Part shown: piece after piece, positions 1-10,977 of the stretch | Layout: each line of letters starts with the position of its first letter | How positions within the stretch are numbered: position 1 is the first letter of the stretch | Assembly (NCBI RefSeq): GCF_000485595.1 | Contig: NW_014577717.1 | Coordinates: 91,443 to 117,924, forward strand | Source: Priapulus caudatus | Lineage: Eukaryota > Priapulida > Priapulimorpha > Priapulimorphida > Priapulidae | DNA: 26,482 nt | Direction of reading: 5' to 3' | Position numbers and translations under genes: made by a program | Notes under the pieces: model-generated | Databases searched by the model: none | What the model was told of the DNA's origin: nothing | What the model saw: only the letters and a program-made list of their open reading frames with translations

Positions 1-68
1 CAAACACGGCCTTAATACAATTATTTTTCTTTGTTCCGTCAGTTTTCTACTAAACGGGGTTTGACTGT
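1..68 (-). mobile_element. pogo/Tigger-like terminal inverted repeat, truncated by window edge
   Basis: Read on the minus strand from 68, this starts CAGTCAAACCCCG and runs off the left edge. It matches 6533-6600 over about 65 bp, including the shared run CAAAGAAAAATAAT. The terminus is preceded by TA on the outside, as expected for Tc1/mariner-pogo insertions. Terminal repeats of the form CAGTCgaACCcCGTT are typical of Tigger/pogo-type elements; that assignment is from memory of the family. No transposase is visible. Confidence 0.5.
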
Positions 69-174
69 AGTAATGATTATGAGGAAAAAGTAGCAAACGC
101 TTCCGCAGATAGCCTAATGGTTTAATATCCTCCGGCACCGTAGTCGTAGCGGAACGTATTGTTTTCGCGGCCGT

Positions 175-280
175 TGTGGTGTGGTGTGTGTGTGTGTGTG
201 TGTGTGTTGTTTGTGTGTGTGTGTGTGTGGTGTGCTGTGTGTGGTGTGCTGTGTGTGGTGTGATGCTGTTGGTGTGGTGT
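175..280. repeat. (GT)n / GTGTGCTGTGTG microsatellite
   Basis: An uninterrupted GT dinucleotide run grades into two 12-bp units GTGTGCTGTGTG. Open frames crossing it (poly-CV or poly-TH) are by-products of the repeat. Confidence 0.9.
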
Positions 281-445
281 CGCTGTCGTATATTTTTGCA
301 ACGTCCGTTGAGGTAGAAACTTCAAAGCTGGTCCAGAGGTGGACTTTAGGGGCGGTGAGCACCTCCTATTGATTTGAGGTCTTTCCCCGCAAGGTCAAGG
401 GAATCACAGGATTAACATTTGAATGAATGATAGCATAGAAAGCTA

Positions 446-498
446 GGATAGATAGATAGAAGATAGAAAAAATAGATAGATTAGATAGATTTTAGATA
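446..498. repeat. GATA-rich tetranucleotide repeat
   Basis: Imperfect GATA units interrupted by short A-rich spacers. Confidence 0.8.
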
Positions 499-1576
499 TG
501 CGCTGAGTGCGGAGCGTGCAGGTGGGGGAGGATTGACTTCCACACCAGACCGTAACCTGATGAACTGAATTCGATGCATGTTTTCCAGGTGAGATTTTCC
601 ATTTAGATATGCCTAAATATGTTTTTTTTAAACTATAATCGGCTATAAATACGCAAAAAAAAAGTGTTAGAATCGAACGCTTGATGCGTTAAGGAAATGC
701 AAGCACTGAAAAATTTTTTTAGGGCTCCGGCATTCTGTGCACGCGCCTAGAAGTTTAGCAGGACCAACAGAACGACACTACTAATTAGGAGATTCATATA
801 GTAGAAGAAAAAGTTTACAACACTCTTGGGGGAACCGCTGTTTTATGTAGGTTAGCCTAGCGCGTTATGATATGGAGCTCGCTAGCGAAGGCATTATTAC
901 TCGCCTTTTATAAGGGACTATACTAACTGACCTTAATGAATAAAGCGCCTGATTATCAGTATATGCGTAATTCGTGAAAACACAGCTAGTTTACAATATA
1001 CGTGTAATCACCTTTGTGAATAATCCAACGAGCTAGCAATATTGATTCTTGAGAAAATGCAAAGCGGACATGCAAAGCGGAAAGCAAAGATGCGCAATGC
1101 AAAGGCAAATGCAAGGAGGATGGATTGACAGGCAGACACATGTCAGGAAGCTGCTAGATGCAATAAGCTAAATATCACTGAAATGTACCAACCTAGCGCC
1201 GTGATCGTGCGCTAAACTTGGCTGAGTCACACATCGTGCACACTCCAGGTCTAAGCATATAGTTATCGTTTCTGCGCATACGTTAAAGTTCTGGCTTAGG
1301 CTGACGGCGCGAACCTTGCCTTTCTCTGGCTTCGAACTCGGTGTGGTGAACTGAAACACATTCATACTGCGTTAAGACCCAGGTAACAGCATAGCGGAAG
1401 TCGTCATAACGTCGCACCTCATTTACTTAATAACTTAGGTACAGGAAGTTTGCTGTAGACTAATATTTAAACTTAAATGGTATCCTACAAACTCGTTTAT
1501 CGACGGAAGCCGGACTGCCTTGCGTTGAATTCGTAGTAAAATGTCGCTAGATTGTAAACATGGTACTTACAAACAC

Positions 1577-1975
1577 AAACACTAAACACACACACACACA
1601 CACACACAGACACACACACACACACACACACCACACATCACACACACCACACACACACACATACATACAGGGCGCTGGATCCAGAGGGGGGGGTCAGAGG
1701 GCAGTCCGGCGAACCCTCCTTTCTTACCACCAAAAAAAAGCAGAAGCGAAAGGAAAAAAGCATTTACACACACACGCACGCGCGCACCACATGCATGCAC
1801 GCACGCCACGCACGCACACACATACAACAAACAGAGCAGACACGCAGAAGAACACATGAACGCACGCCACACGCCAACACGGCACCAGTGACACACAACG
1901 CACACAGCTGACACACACGCACAGTGCACACAAACACTGCGCGACATGCCCGGATTGCACGCACACGCACGCACG
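1577..1975. repeat. compound (CA)n / (CACG)n microsatellite with an insert
   Basis: There are two CA-rich blocks, 1577-1672 and about 1764-1975, the second with CGCACGCA interruptions. They are separated by about 90 bp of non-repeat sequence that begins like a hAT-element terminus. Frames of 76-130 codons here are low-complexity artefacts (TH or CV runs). Confidence 0.85.
1668..1725 (+). mobile_element. hAT-like terminus fragment inside the CA repeat
   Basis: The segment starts CAGGGCGCTGGATCCAG, followed by a G8 run and TCAGAGGGCAG. It resembles the CAGTGGCGGATC-type end seen at 10244 and the G-rich subterminal region of many non-autonomous hAT elements. No partner terminus or target duplication could be found because CA repeats flank both sides. 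Confidence 0.3.
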
Positions 1976-4094
1976 TTGAAGGCCTTGCAGTCATCCCAAA
2001 CCCATCATCGCCTTTCTGTCAACAAATAATGTTCTTTGAGAATGCTCCGCCCAATAGCCTCCAAGCTGACAGACACGGGATCTGGACAATCTATTAGGGC
2101 ATATATGTATGGTACGACCAAATACATAGTCGAGCGAAATCACTGTCCTATGCAGACAAGAAATAGATATTAGAGTATGGGTATGAAGATAGCCTACCGC
2201 TTTAAGCACATCTCTAGATCACTCAATTTCAGTTGCAAGGTCACAGACAGTCAACACGACAGTCCTATAGGGCCAATGCCCCCAGTGAATCTGCCGAAAG
2301 GTACTACCTCAAGAAACTTGGCAACCTTGCCTGTGACCACCTGTCACGGAGTTCAAACTCGCTTCAACCCCAAAAGCAGAAAGGGGTTGTTAAAATTCTT
2401 TGCTTATCCATATACTTCCGGTGCCATCACAACGACCGAAAATTTCACCCATCGTGGAATGGTTTAATGACTTGCGGGGAGGATATGCCAAATGTTTCTC
2501 ACTTGCGATCCGAGGTGATAAGGAGTGGCCACGCTACTGGGAGAGGCAGGGAGCGCAATCCAGTCTGTCACCCTCACCAAAACTTGTCTGAATGTCTGGC
2601 AGCATCTGCTGGACATCCGACATATTTTCCCCAAACATCGCCACCCTGTTGAGGGTCTGGTTATATAACTCTACTGTTGGAAAGTTGCGAAGCCAGAGCG
2701 CTCTTTTCTCCTGCCTGCGACGTCGTAAACCTATCTACGCAACAGGCATGGGGTGCGGAGGATCGACCTGTCCTGGTCTCACAGTGATGACACTGGAACA
2801 ACAACATGTATATTGACTATGAACGATCTGCCAAATTTGTTTATAGAACGAAACAACGGAAGGATGTTTTTTCAGTTGCATCTCTACTCAGTAGACGCTG
2901 CCATTTAGTGTCACCTAATCTGAGTCAAACTGAATTCTAACTCGTACTCCACTACATCAATGTCACCCTGGTTGAAATCAGCATTGTCTATAACCGTGTC
3001 ATTACAATAGCAACAATCGTGCTTCTAAGCAGCAGCTGATCATGAGCTTGTTATGTTACAAATAACCGTACTGCCAAAATCGTATCTATCATATGTATAC
3101 ATACCATGTGGATTAGTTATACAGCTGCATTACCCTCTACCAGTAATGCCTCTCTATATGTGAACTCATTATGTGTGAATTTGCAGTGTTAAACGGTTCA
3201 TATGATACACAATCATTTTGTTTAGCTTCTAATGCTTACAAATGGCAAAAATGTTTATTGACTGAAATTTGTTCTTAGTAGTATCCTCAGCTGTACCCAC
3301 GGTCAACACAGTTCGTGTTCATGACCAAAGTTAATATGAGCATACTCGATCGAGAATTTATCCTCAAATTGCGACAGGTTTCAAGACTATAGTTTTGTTC
3401 CTACGGGTACCATTTATTTGAAATCCATGGTAAAAAAAAAACTATGTTCATGAGAATTTCTTTATATTTTATTATTATATTAAACTCACATGAGCTAAAA
3501 TTAATGCTTCAGATTCGTCTATAGAATGTACCAGAGGAGCTTATCAATTTTTTTCAAACATACTTCCAAACAATGGTTTGAATACCAAAATCATACAAAC
3601 ACGCACGCGGCCCGTCGTGCTCAACGACACGTCCGCTACCGACTCCCCCTTCTTCCCTCACTGATATTTGCAATTCTAGCCGTTACCCTGCCCATAAAGC
3701 TATCCGAATCGGGCGATTCACACATAACCCTAGTGCCTCCTGCTGCTTATTCGAAATCACTTTAAAAACTACAAATGCAGGACATCGGCTGCCTTATTCC
3801 CTATTGTTCCCGGCAAAGGGTTTGTGTTTGAGTTTTCTACATCTAATAAAGTATACCCAATTGTTATATTGTGTAATTTTTCTATTACTTTGGTTTTTGT
3901 GTATTTGTGCATCTTAAAGTCAATTCATTTAACAGTCGACCAACAATTTGGACCCCCCACTTTTCAACAAAAGCCTGGATCGCCCCTGCATACACGCCCA
4001 CTACGAGACGCAAGTTATAACTTGACATTGCGCATCACCTTTCGACTACTTACCCGTACGATTATGCGTATCGAATCCTCTTGACGTGGGCAGG
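1976..4094. other. gene-free stretch with a stop-poor segment
   Basis: No recognisable gene. Between about 2177 and 2816 the plus strand has three overlapping open frames of 63-139 codons. None has a recognisable domain, a good start context or consistent splice sites. It could be a decayed element or an unidentified exon, but I cannot support either. Confidence 0.5.
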
Positions 4095-4358
4095 TGTTAG
4101 CCGCATATCACCTATATGCACTAACTTTTTGAAGCAAATGTTGAAAGAAAACGCCGTGTAGAAGCTAAATTTGCCTTTACATATACATAAACATACCATC
4201 ATATAATAATATATATTCTAAATATATTCTATATACTATTCTAATATATATACATATTTATTGCTATATGTATTAAAGGCGCGAACTTTAGCTTTCACAC
4301 GCGTTTTCTTTCAAAACATTCTTGCAAAAGATTGACCGCTCATTCTATGCGGCTAACA
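4095..4358. mobile_element. MITE-like element with about 90-bp inverted arms
   Basis: The outermost 13 bp are a perfect inverted repeat, TGTTAGCCGCATA at 4095-4107 and its complement at 4346-4358. Inside them the arms stay alignable with mismatches and small indels. For example, GAAAGAAAACG..GTGT..AAGCTAAA on the left (about 4142-4171) pairs with the complement of TTTAGCTTTCACACGCGTTTTCTTTC on the right (about 4287-4312). The centre (about 4190-4265) is almost pure A/T. There is no coding capacity. A clean target-site duplication was not found, so the superfamily is unassigned. Confidence 0.7.
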
Positions 4359-5569
4359 TGTTCATGGTAAATACATTAATAGTTATGCAGCAGTGATCTG
4401 GATTTAACTCTTGGCAAATATATACCTTTCTCCAGCGATTCTGCCTCCTTATATTCCCCTTATGCAGGTTTTCATGCGAGCGATGTATCCGACAATTGGA
4501 CGAAGTCCGCACTTATTACTGAGGTTTGCTTTCTCGCGTTTTTTCTTCCGCGAAAGAATCCAAAACTTTGGATATTAGAACACTTGTTGTTGTCCGCGTC
4601 ATTACTAGCCGCCTTTCGCTCCTTACGCCTTCAAAGCGTCGTCAGTACCATCGCTGGCGAATTGAACTCCCAGTGGTCCGCCTCACGGGCCATGCTCGCT
4701 ACTGCCAGCGCCATCAACCTCTCGTAATGTCGCGACGCAGGAACCGGTCCGGACACTCGGCGGGAAACGTCCCCGCTTAGAGCCGGATTAAGAGTGCGAG
4801 AACATTTGGCATGAAAGAGGGATCCGCTCGCACTACCCTTTTTAGTTTGCCTGTGTTGGTCGTTCTCGCCTGACACCTCCGCATTGCGGGAGCCTAACGA
4901 CGGGGTTAGCGTCGATCATCTACATTTCCATTGCTTACGCAATCGTTCACTAATAACGCACGCGTTTCTCTGTTCGCCGTACACACTTTATTTCCCTGGC
5001 TATAACATAGAATGTCACATATATGCAGGGCATCAGAAAGCTTCCACATACTGCTCTTGATTTCATAAACAGAACGCTAAACCGCATGTTGCAGTACGTG
5101 CATAAACATCGACCTTAACACGCGAGTCTACGTACTGTGTTCAGGCTTATGCACGATAAAGACGTTACACGATATAATTTCCACCCTGTAGCACCCAGTA
5201 CGAGTGTCTCGCCGACCTCCAAGTAGGCTATTCATGCACACGATATCACTAGCACCTCACGCAAACCGCCCGTCTGTCTTGCCTTAGCCGTCGCTACGAC
5301 TGTACATCAAAGCCAGGCATCTCGACGGCCTACGCGTGCCTTCTCGCGTCCATTTGCAACCAAAACAAGTTCGAAAAACCGATACGTTCGATTAGAGAGC
5401 CGCCACTAAGACGATAGACCACTGCTTTACCAAGGACGGAGTCTCGCGGTAAGTGTGAGTGGGTTCGGCACGACCTGCCGGACTTCGTTCTACTAAGAAA
5501 CACGGCGACATATAGTCAAAACAATCCTACTAACAGCTTAACTTATAAGTTCTGCCGCCAGATTAACGC
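4359..5569. other. gene-free stretch
   Basis: A moderately CpG-rich segment (about 4500-4900) has open frames on both strands, but none resembles a known protein or carries a convincing exon boundary. I see nothing else that can be supported. Confidence 0.5.
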
Positions 5570-6110
5570 ATAAACGATCGCACAATAGGTCCCAGGTCCA
5601 GGTGCTCCGCAGCGTGGGCGTCGCTCGCCATTGTCTCGTCCGGGCTGTGCAATGATACGTTGAATACACGGCGAATAAGAGATCTAGGAAAGGAAAGAAA
5701 CAGCGCGTGCTTGTCAGATTTTACGGTGTTTCCGAAGTGTCGGAGCAGCAATCGACGGGCGACAGTAAGCCCACTGCTACTAGCAGCAACTTAATTTCGA
5801 TACCACACGTCTTCGTGGTGGTTGCATATCGGCGGATCGACTCGCACGCTCGCCAACGTCGGCCCGTCCGCGTGACGTCACCGCAGTTCGTGCGATCGAT
5901 CACGGCGGTTAAACTAATCGCGTCGTCTAGCACGCGGCTTACGCTGTGGCCACGGCGCAGGCGCGTAACTGCCGCCCCGCTGCATCGAGGAGCGAAACAA
6001 AGCTTCCGCTGCAGGACGTTGTTGGCTTGTTTATCTTGCGGACGAAAAAGGTGCTGCTTAGCGATCAGAGGCAGAACGAGGGTCTGCGTCTGCGGTTGTG
6101 ATCAGCGACA
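5570..6110. promoter_or_regulatory. CpG-rich promoter-like region
   Basis: This patch is much richer in CpG than its surroundings. It contains a full palindromic CRE, TGACGTCA, at 5873-5880 and an NRF-1-like GCGCAGGCGC at 5955-5964. Both motif types are enriched near housekeeping transcription starts. No first exon can be called on either strand; the 141-codon plus-strand frame here is probably a by-product of high GC. Confidence 0.3.
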
Positions 6111-6309
6111 GCTTGTCTCGGTCTGCCACTAAATGATCGCTTTACCGCGGGCTGAAGGGGTGAGAGGGTGGTCGACTGCGGCGTATCACTTCTCATTTCC
6201 TTACGCACATTCTGTTTTCCTTGTTTTGTGTTTTTAAATAGGTGCCGTTATGTAGCGATTCCTGTTAGCGCGCGAATCTTTTGTGTAATGATGCTTCTGC
6301 CACTTTCGA

Positions 6310-6440
6310 TACAGTTTCTTACATTCATTCGTTTCGTAATAACCACTTCAACATATATTAGCCCCGAATTAACAAAGAAAAAATTATGGATTACAAGGTG
6401 TGTAGGCCTACAAGGTATTTTATATAGGTTTATATGTATA
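6310..6440 (+). mobile_element. decayed copy of pogo/Tigger-like MITE
   Basis: The inner part (6358-6430) matches 6609-6680, sharing ATGGATTA.AAGGTGTGTAGG and a TTTTATATAG tail, with about 80% identity by eye. The outer part, starting TACAGTTTC near 6310, aligns only weakly to the terminal repeat at 6533, so this copy has a badly decayed end. Confidence 0.4.
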
Positions 6441-6532
6441 ATCAAGAACTTTAGTAGCGTTAAATTGTTCACAAATAGATACAATTACTGCAAAGCCTAA
6501 ACTCCTTATTTAATTACTAGTATTCATTACTA

Positions 6533-6690
6533 CAGTCGCACCCCGTTAGTACGAAACTGACGGGCCAAAGAAAAATAATCGTATTATTAAGCGGGTTCCG
6601 TATATTTTATTAGCCTTAATTTGAAGAGAAAAACAATGGATTAGAAGGTGTGTAGGGGCTACAAAGTGTTTTATATAGAAATGAATATAC
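6533..6690 (+). mobile_element. pogo/Tigger-like MITE end
   Basis: It begins with CAGTCGCACCCCGTTAGTAC directly after a TA dinucleotide. It continues through CGTATTATTAAGCGGGTTCCGTATA, the kind of internally repeated CGTATTA..GCG pattern typical of Tigger-type termini. It is inverted relative to the copy at 1-68. The right terminus was not found, so the element is truncated or degraded. Confidence 0.5.
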
Positions 6691-9650
6691 CGGGACATAA
6701 AATTTTATGTTAGTAACAGGATCATTGTATTATTGTCTTCGTATCAAGTCAATATTTTACTAAGAGTTTACTATGAATCGGGCCGGGATTTAGAGAAATC
6801 ATCGTAGTCTCATCAGCGTAACGAGCGAATATGGCCGCCGGAGGGGTGCATTTCGCGAGTAAGTATAAAGTGACTATTTAATTATATATATATTATAAAG
6901 TGGTATTTAGGGCTATAAATTTTGTTCCGTGATATAGCCTAATATTTTGTCAATAATAAGCAAGCTTTGATTCGTTTTCCGTGTTTACTGTCACTCAAGA
7001 TTAGTAGAAGGTTTGCGCTCGTATTGTAATGTGTATAGTATACGAGGAAGCGATAAAACCAATCTGTACAACTGAAATCTGAAGTGAAGGCAAATTATTA
7101 GACCACAGTGCGCTCGCCACGTATACGCTCTCTATGTGAGTCAATGATTCACCTCATGTTGTGTCTCACAGGCACCTCATTGTTGCTCGGCAGCCATAGT
7201 TATTAGTCACGGCACGGAGTCATTGTTGTCATATTAATCAGAAACATCCACCTGTAATGAGTTTCTCCTGAGCAAACAGGGAAGAATTGCGACCGGTTTT
7301 CAAAATTGCGCAGAAACCGCGAATGTACAGGTGGGATCGTATATGGGCAGCCAGAGTCCAGAGCTAGCTGCGGCAGACCGAGCCTTTAGTGTGAACAGTG
7401 TCTCGCAAGAAACATACGGATATATGTTTAGTCACACGTCTACGGCTTCGTATACGTTAGAGGCATTGGTATTTTCATCCTCGCCGAAGTAGAGTTAACG
7501 TTGTGATGCAGACAGTCAGTCTTCATGTAGGCGAGAGCTTATAGTCAAGATTCGCAGTACTATAAGGACATCTTTGCCTTTAAGGTATAGTTTACATGAA
7601 TATTATATAATATAATGTATAGTGTGCCTGTGTTTGTGAGTGAGCGAGAACGAGAGACCAGTTTATGATAAGTATTATTATTAACGTAAACGGTAATTTG
7701 CATTTCATGATGTAATATCTCCTGGCATTAAATTTAGCTACATCCTTAACTTCATACTGGCGAGATCCGATATACTCAGGTAGGTTATATGTATGTATAT
7801 ATATGATATAATAGTATATATAATATATATTATATTATAATATATATATATATATATATATCACGCACACGTACCTGTACCAACGATTCGAGCCTTTAGT
7901 CTGACGCACACAAAGAAATTTCACGAGTGGTAGCTATTGCACTATAAGAATATCGCTAGTTCTTTTGGTCTAAGATTCGGCGAGCCTATACGCGTCATGT
8001 GCATTCTTATTCAGCGCGCGATTTTTTGGGAAAGAATCGTTAAATTTCGGGGGAGAGCTAGAGTGTAGTCATTTGAAATCGATGAAGCGATAAGACTTCA
8101 CTTTTAACGTCCGTGATTCGCGCGCGAACACCCACCCGTAGAGGGACTCTACCCCACATCCACCGTCGCACTTCTCATCGGCATACGTAGAGACGTAGAT
8201 TACATCTAGCTCTACTCATGGCCATCGTGTTAGGTTATCAGAGAACAGGGCAGGTCTCGGCGTATCTTCAAGAAATCCACCATGCGTGTAAATGATAGGG
8301 TGAAGTTGTGAGGCGGACCGCTGACGGACAGCGCTACCCTAAACGCCCGCTACACCTTAGGGGGTCTATGACAGTGCAGTCGTAACCAGCGCGCGCTCCC
8401 GGGGACTCTAACTGCCTGCAGCTGTGGGCGATTTTCATTAGAGAGAATGGCAGCGGTTGATGCGCGGTGTACTCGGTCTGTGCATGGCGTGGCGGAGGGT
8501 GTATTATATTATAGTGCGAGAGGATTCTAAATTACTACTGATCTACTTACATACGTATATGAACTCTCCGCGGAGTTGTGTATGCTTGTAAGTAGAGCAA
8601 GGGCTGCAGTGGATACGGTCGCGTCAAATGCTTGCTGTGTGCATTTTAAAACGGATGGAAGTCGTTGGAAAAGTGAGCGTTGAAAAGTGAGCGATTTCAG
8701 TGTTTATTGGATGGCGTCGCTTCGAGCTATACGTGCGTGGTGTCACCTGTAGCTACACGTGTATGTTGCTGTGCTGCTGACAAATCATACAAATTCAACC
8801 AGAATATATAACCAGTTGGTGCTGGCGTGGGCTATAGGCTAGCGCGTAGTGCACGCGGCGTTGGCCTTGTTCGAAACTGCCGTAACCTAAGCACGCGCAT
8901 ACCTCGCTCCTATCATTTCCAAATTTGCGTGTCACTGCCGTTCAAGTTTAATGCAGTACGCGATATTAGAACACGTGATGAACCATTTTTGAAAACGCTT
9001 TGTTTCGACGAGACGCGCATTTTGCTATTGCTACCAGCGGACTGTATATGTTGTCATACAGGTACTAGAGATAGGTGCGGATCGGTTGTGTTATGCGTGG
9101 CTGCGCGGTACGATGTGTGACGACATGGCCCAAATTGAAGTTTACGAATAGCCTTCTTCGCGGACAATCATCTCTGATCATCAAGTGACAGAAATAAACG
9201 AGTAACGTTTTTTGCTCGATCATGTTTATGATCACATACTACTACTGCATGCCGCGCGTGGAGAGATTGACGGCGGTAGCATATACTGCCACAGTGTGTG
9301 CTTCCGGATGTGTGTACATAAATTATAGCCTATACTCCTCACTGCTACTAGCCTGCTGAGAAACTGCTGCCAGCGCTGCCTGCATGGTGGGCAATCGACA
9401 TGCGTACCGGCCGCCTTCACAGTCAGGTGAGATATAGGTGTTATATAGTTCTGACGTTTAATTGTAGGGCTACCCAGCTTCATGTTTCTTTTCATTTTGT
9501 GCCGAATTACGCTGGAATTGCGTGATATTGTTACATGGTTAATTGCGTGACGTTGTCACAAAAAATTAATTAATTTTTTAATTATATTTACGGGTAGTAT
9601 ACTGACAAGTATATGATATTTTTAGATGATTTAGCATGCGCGCGCCACGC
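6691..9650. other. gene-free stretch
   Basis: No coding exon can be supported. It includes an AT microsatellite at 7797-7861 and a 14-bp tandem doublet GAAAAGTGAGCG near 8668-8693. The 97-codon frame at 8827-9120 resembles no family and lacks splice support. Confidence 0.5.
7797..7861. repeat. (AT)n microsatellite
   Basis: A run of TATA/ATAT dinucleotides with a few interruptions, ending in an uninterrupted AT array. Confidence 0.85.
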
Positions 9651-9652
9651 AC

Positions 9653-9699
9653 GCCCCGCACGCAGACGCACGCACGACACACACACACACACACACAAA

Positions 9700-9725
<26 letters not shown>
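9653..9725. repeat. (CA)n microsatellite
   Basis: A GCACGC-type lead-in is followed by two CA runs separated by an A6 tract. Confidence 0.85.
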
Positions 9726-9732
<7 letters not shown>

Positions 9733-9982
9733 AGGAACCAGCTACTTCGATCATAACATTGATTAACTTTATTTTAACTTAATTTAACATTGTTAATTCG
9801 CGCCCATTCCAGTTCTACATTGCTGATGGTATCATGCAGTTTAGTATGCATAATTAAATTGCCACTTTGTTTAAACCTGCTGTGCAATAACCCTATATAT
9901 ATAATAATTAGTATTATACGATTTCCCCTAAATAAATTTTGAGATCAGAGTAGACGTTAGAATATATTACGTTGGTAAAAAT

Positions 9983-10038
9983 CAGGGGTGAATAATTACA
10001 AATAATATGTGAATAATATTTGTCATTATTAACCCCTG
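9983..10038. mobile_element. 56-bp hAT-type miniature element with 8-bp target duplication
   Basis: The element starts CAGGGGTGAATAAT and ends ATTATTAACCCCTG. The arms (9983-10004 and 10017-10038) pair over about 22 bp with three mismatches around a 12-bp loop. It is flanked on both sides by GTAAAAAT (9975-9982 and 10039-10046), a perfect 8-bp direct repeat. CAGGGG-type ends plus an 8-bp duplication are the established signature of hAT transposons. It has no coding capacity and depends on a transposase elsewhere. Confidence 0.75.
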
Positions 10039-10243
10039 GTAAAAATGTATATATAGTTCAGACGTGCAGACGTACATATATGTAGCTGTTTGCCGTGGCT
10101 GATCTCGTAAAAAATCGGTTGCGACTAGAAAAAGCAGGACGAGTAGCTATAGCTAGCTATATATACGGGTCGAGTCTACACTTACTGTACATATTGGTTT
10201 ATTGTGTTGGTTTTTCAGACGTAGTCTCATCAACGAATTTACC

Positions 10244-10508
10244 CAGTGGCGGATCGAGAGGGGGTTGCGCCCCCCCCCCCGTTCAGCCACTGACTAATGT
10301 TATGATACTGTAAAATTAGGCCCAAAAATTAAAAAAGTCAGTCTGGCAGGCTGATAGAAACTGGGGATTTCCCCTGTGACCACACAGCTGCTGAGTTTTA
10401 CAGGTGGCGAGGAGGCATGCCCCGACCACCCTAGCACGCGTGCCTTCGCGCACGCCTTCACTCAAATATCAGCCCCCCCCCCCGTCTCCCGAAAGCTAGA
10501 TCTGCCCG
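10244..10508. mobile_element. hAT-like non-autonomous element
   Basis: The left end is CAGTGGCGGATCGAGAGGGGG. The right end, read inward on the minus strand, is CGGGCAGATCTAGC followed by a G-rich run. The flanks share TTTACC (10238-10243 and 10509-10514), possibly a decayed 8-bp target duplication. C10-12 tracts sit near both ends. A short palindrome also links 10244-10250 (CAGTGGC) with 10286-10292 (GCCACTG), so an alternative reading is a smaller 49-bp foldback. No transposase is encoded. Confidence 0.45.
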
Positions 10509-10831
10509 TTTACCTATATTATCTACTATGTATTGTGTTGCAAATTAAGCAGTGGAAAAGCCGGTTCTTTGCCGGAATAGATCTTTATAATACAACATGC
10601 ATATTTACGCGGCATATAGATATGCGGTACTTGAATGAACATAGCTAGATTAACGATAAGGGTGACGTATTCCACATCAATATGATCGATCAGGGAACGC
10701 CCTGCAGAAAATCGTTAACTATTAATAGGAATCTTTGGCTTAACATATATACACCAAGAGGAAATATACGAGGGGTGGTTGACATCATAACACCGCGCAG
10801 CACGCGCACGTACGCACTCGCACAACCGGCG

Positions 10832-10927
10832 ACACACACACACACACACACAGCCACACACACACACATACCGCACACACGCACACACACCACACACAGC
10901 ACGCACGCACGCACGCACGCACCACAC

Positions 10928-10959
<32 letters not shown>

Positions 10960-10960
10960 A
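10832..10960. repeat. (CA)n-(CACG)n-(AT)n compound microsatellite
   Basis: CA runs alternate with a GCACGCAC block and end in an (AT)n array at about 10940-10959. Open frames across it are low-complexity artefacts. Confidence 0.9.
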
Positions 10961-10977
10961 ATATTCCCTGTTACCGA

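Larger units (their letters stand above)
69..1576. other. gene-free stretch
   Basis: No exon with convincing splice sites or recognisable protein is visible. It holds a (GT)n tract, a GATA-rich tract, and a short degenerate array of the unit ATGCAAAGCGGA at about 1055-1116. The rest looks like unique AT-rich intergenic sequence. Confidence 0.6.

Noticed and set aside
1582-1994. Minus-strand frames of 76-130 codons rich in Cys/Val
   Set aside because: They are translations of the compound CA microsatellite and have no independent coding evidence.
2177-2816. Overlapping plus-strand frames up to 139 codons
   Set aside because: Several frames are open at once, there is no recognisable domain on either strand and no good splice sites. 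The minus strand also gave no transposon or retroelement motif.
5707-6132. 141-codon plus-strand frame
   Set aside because: Lies in a CpG-rich patch; composition explains the open frame and the residues are Arg/Ser/Cys-biased without a domain.
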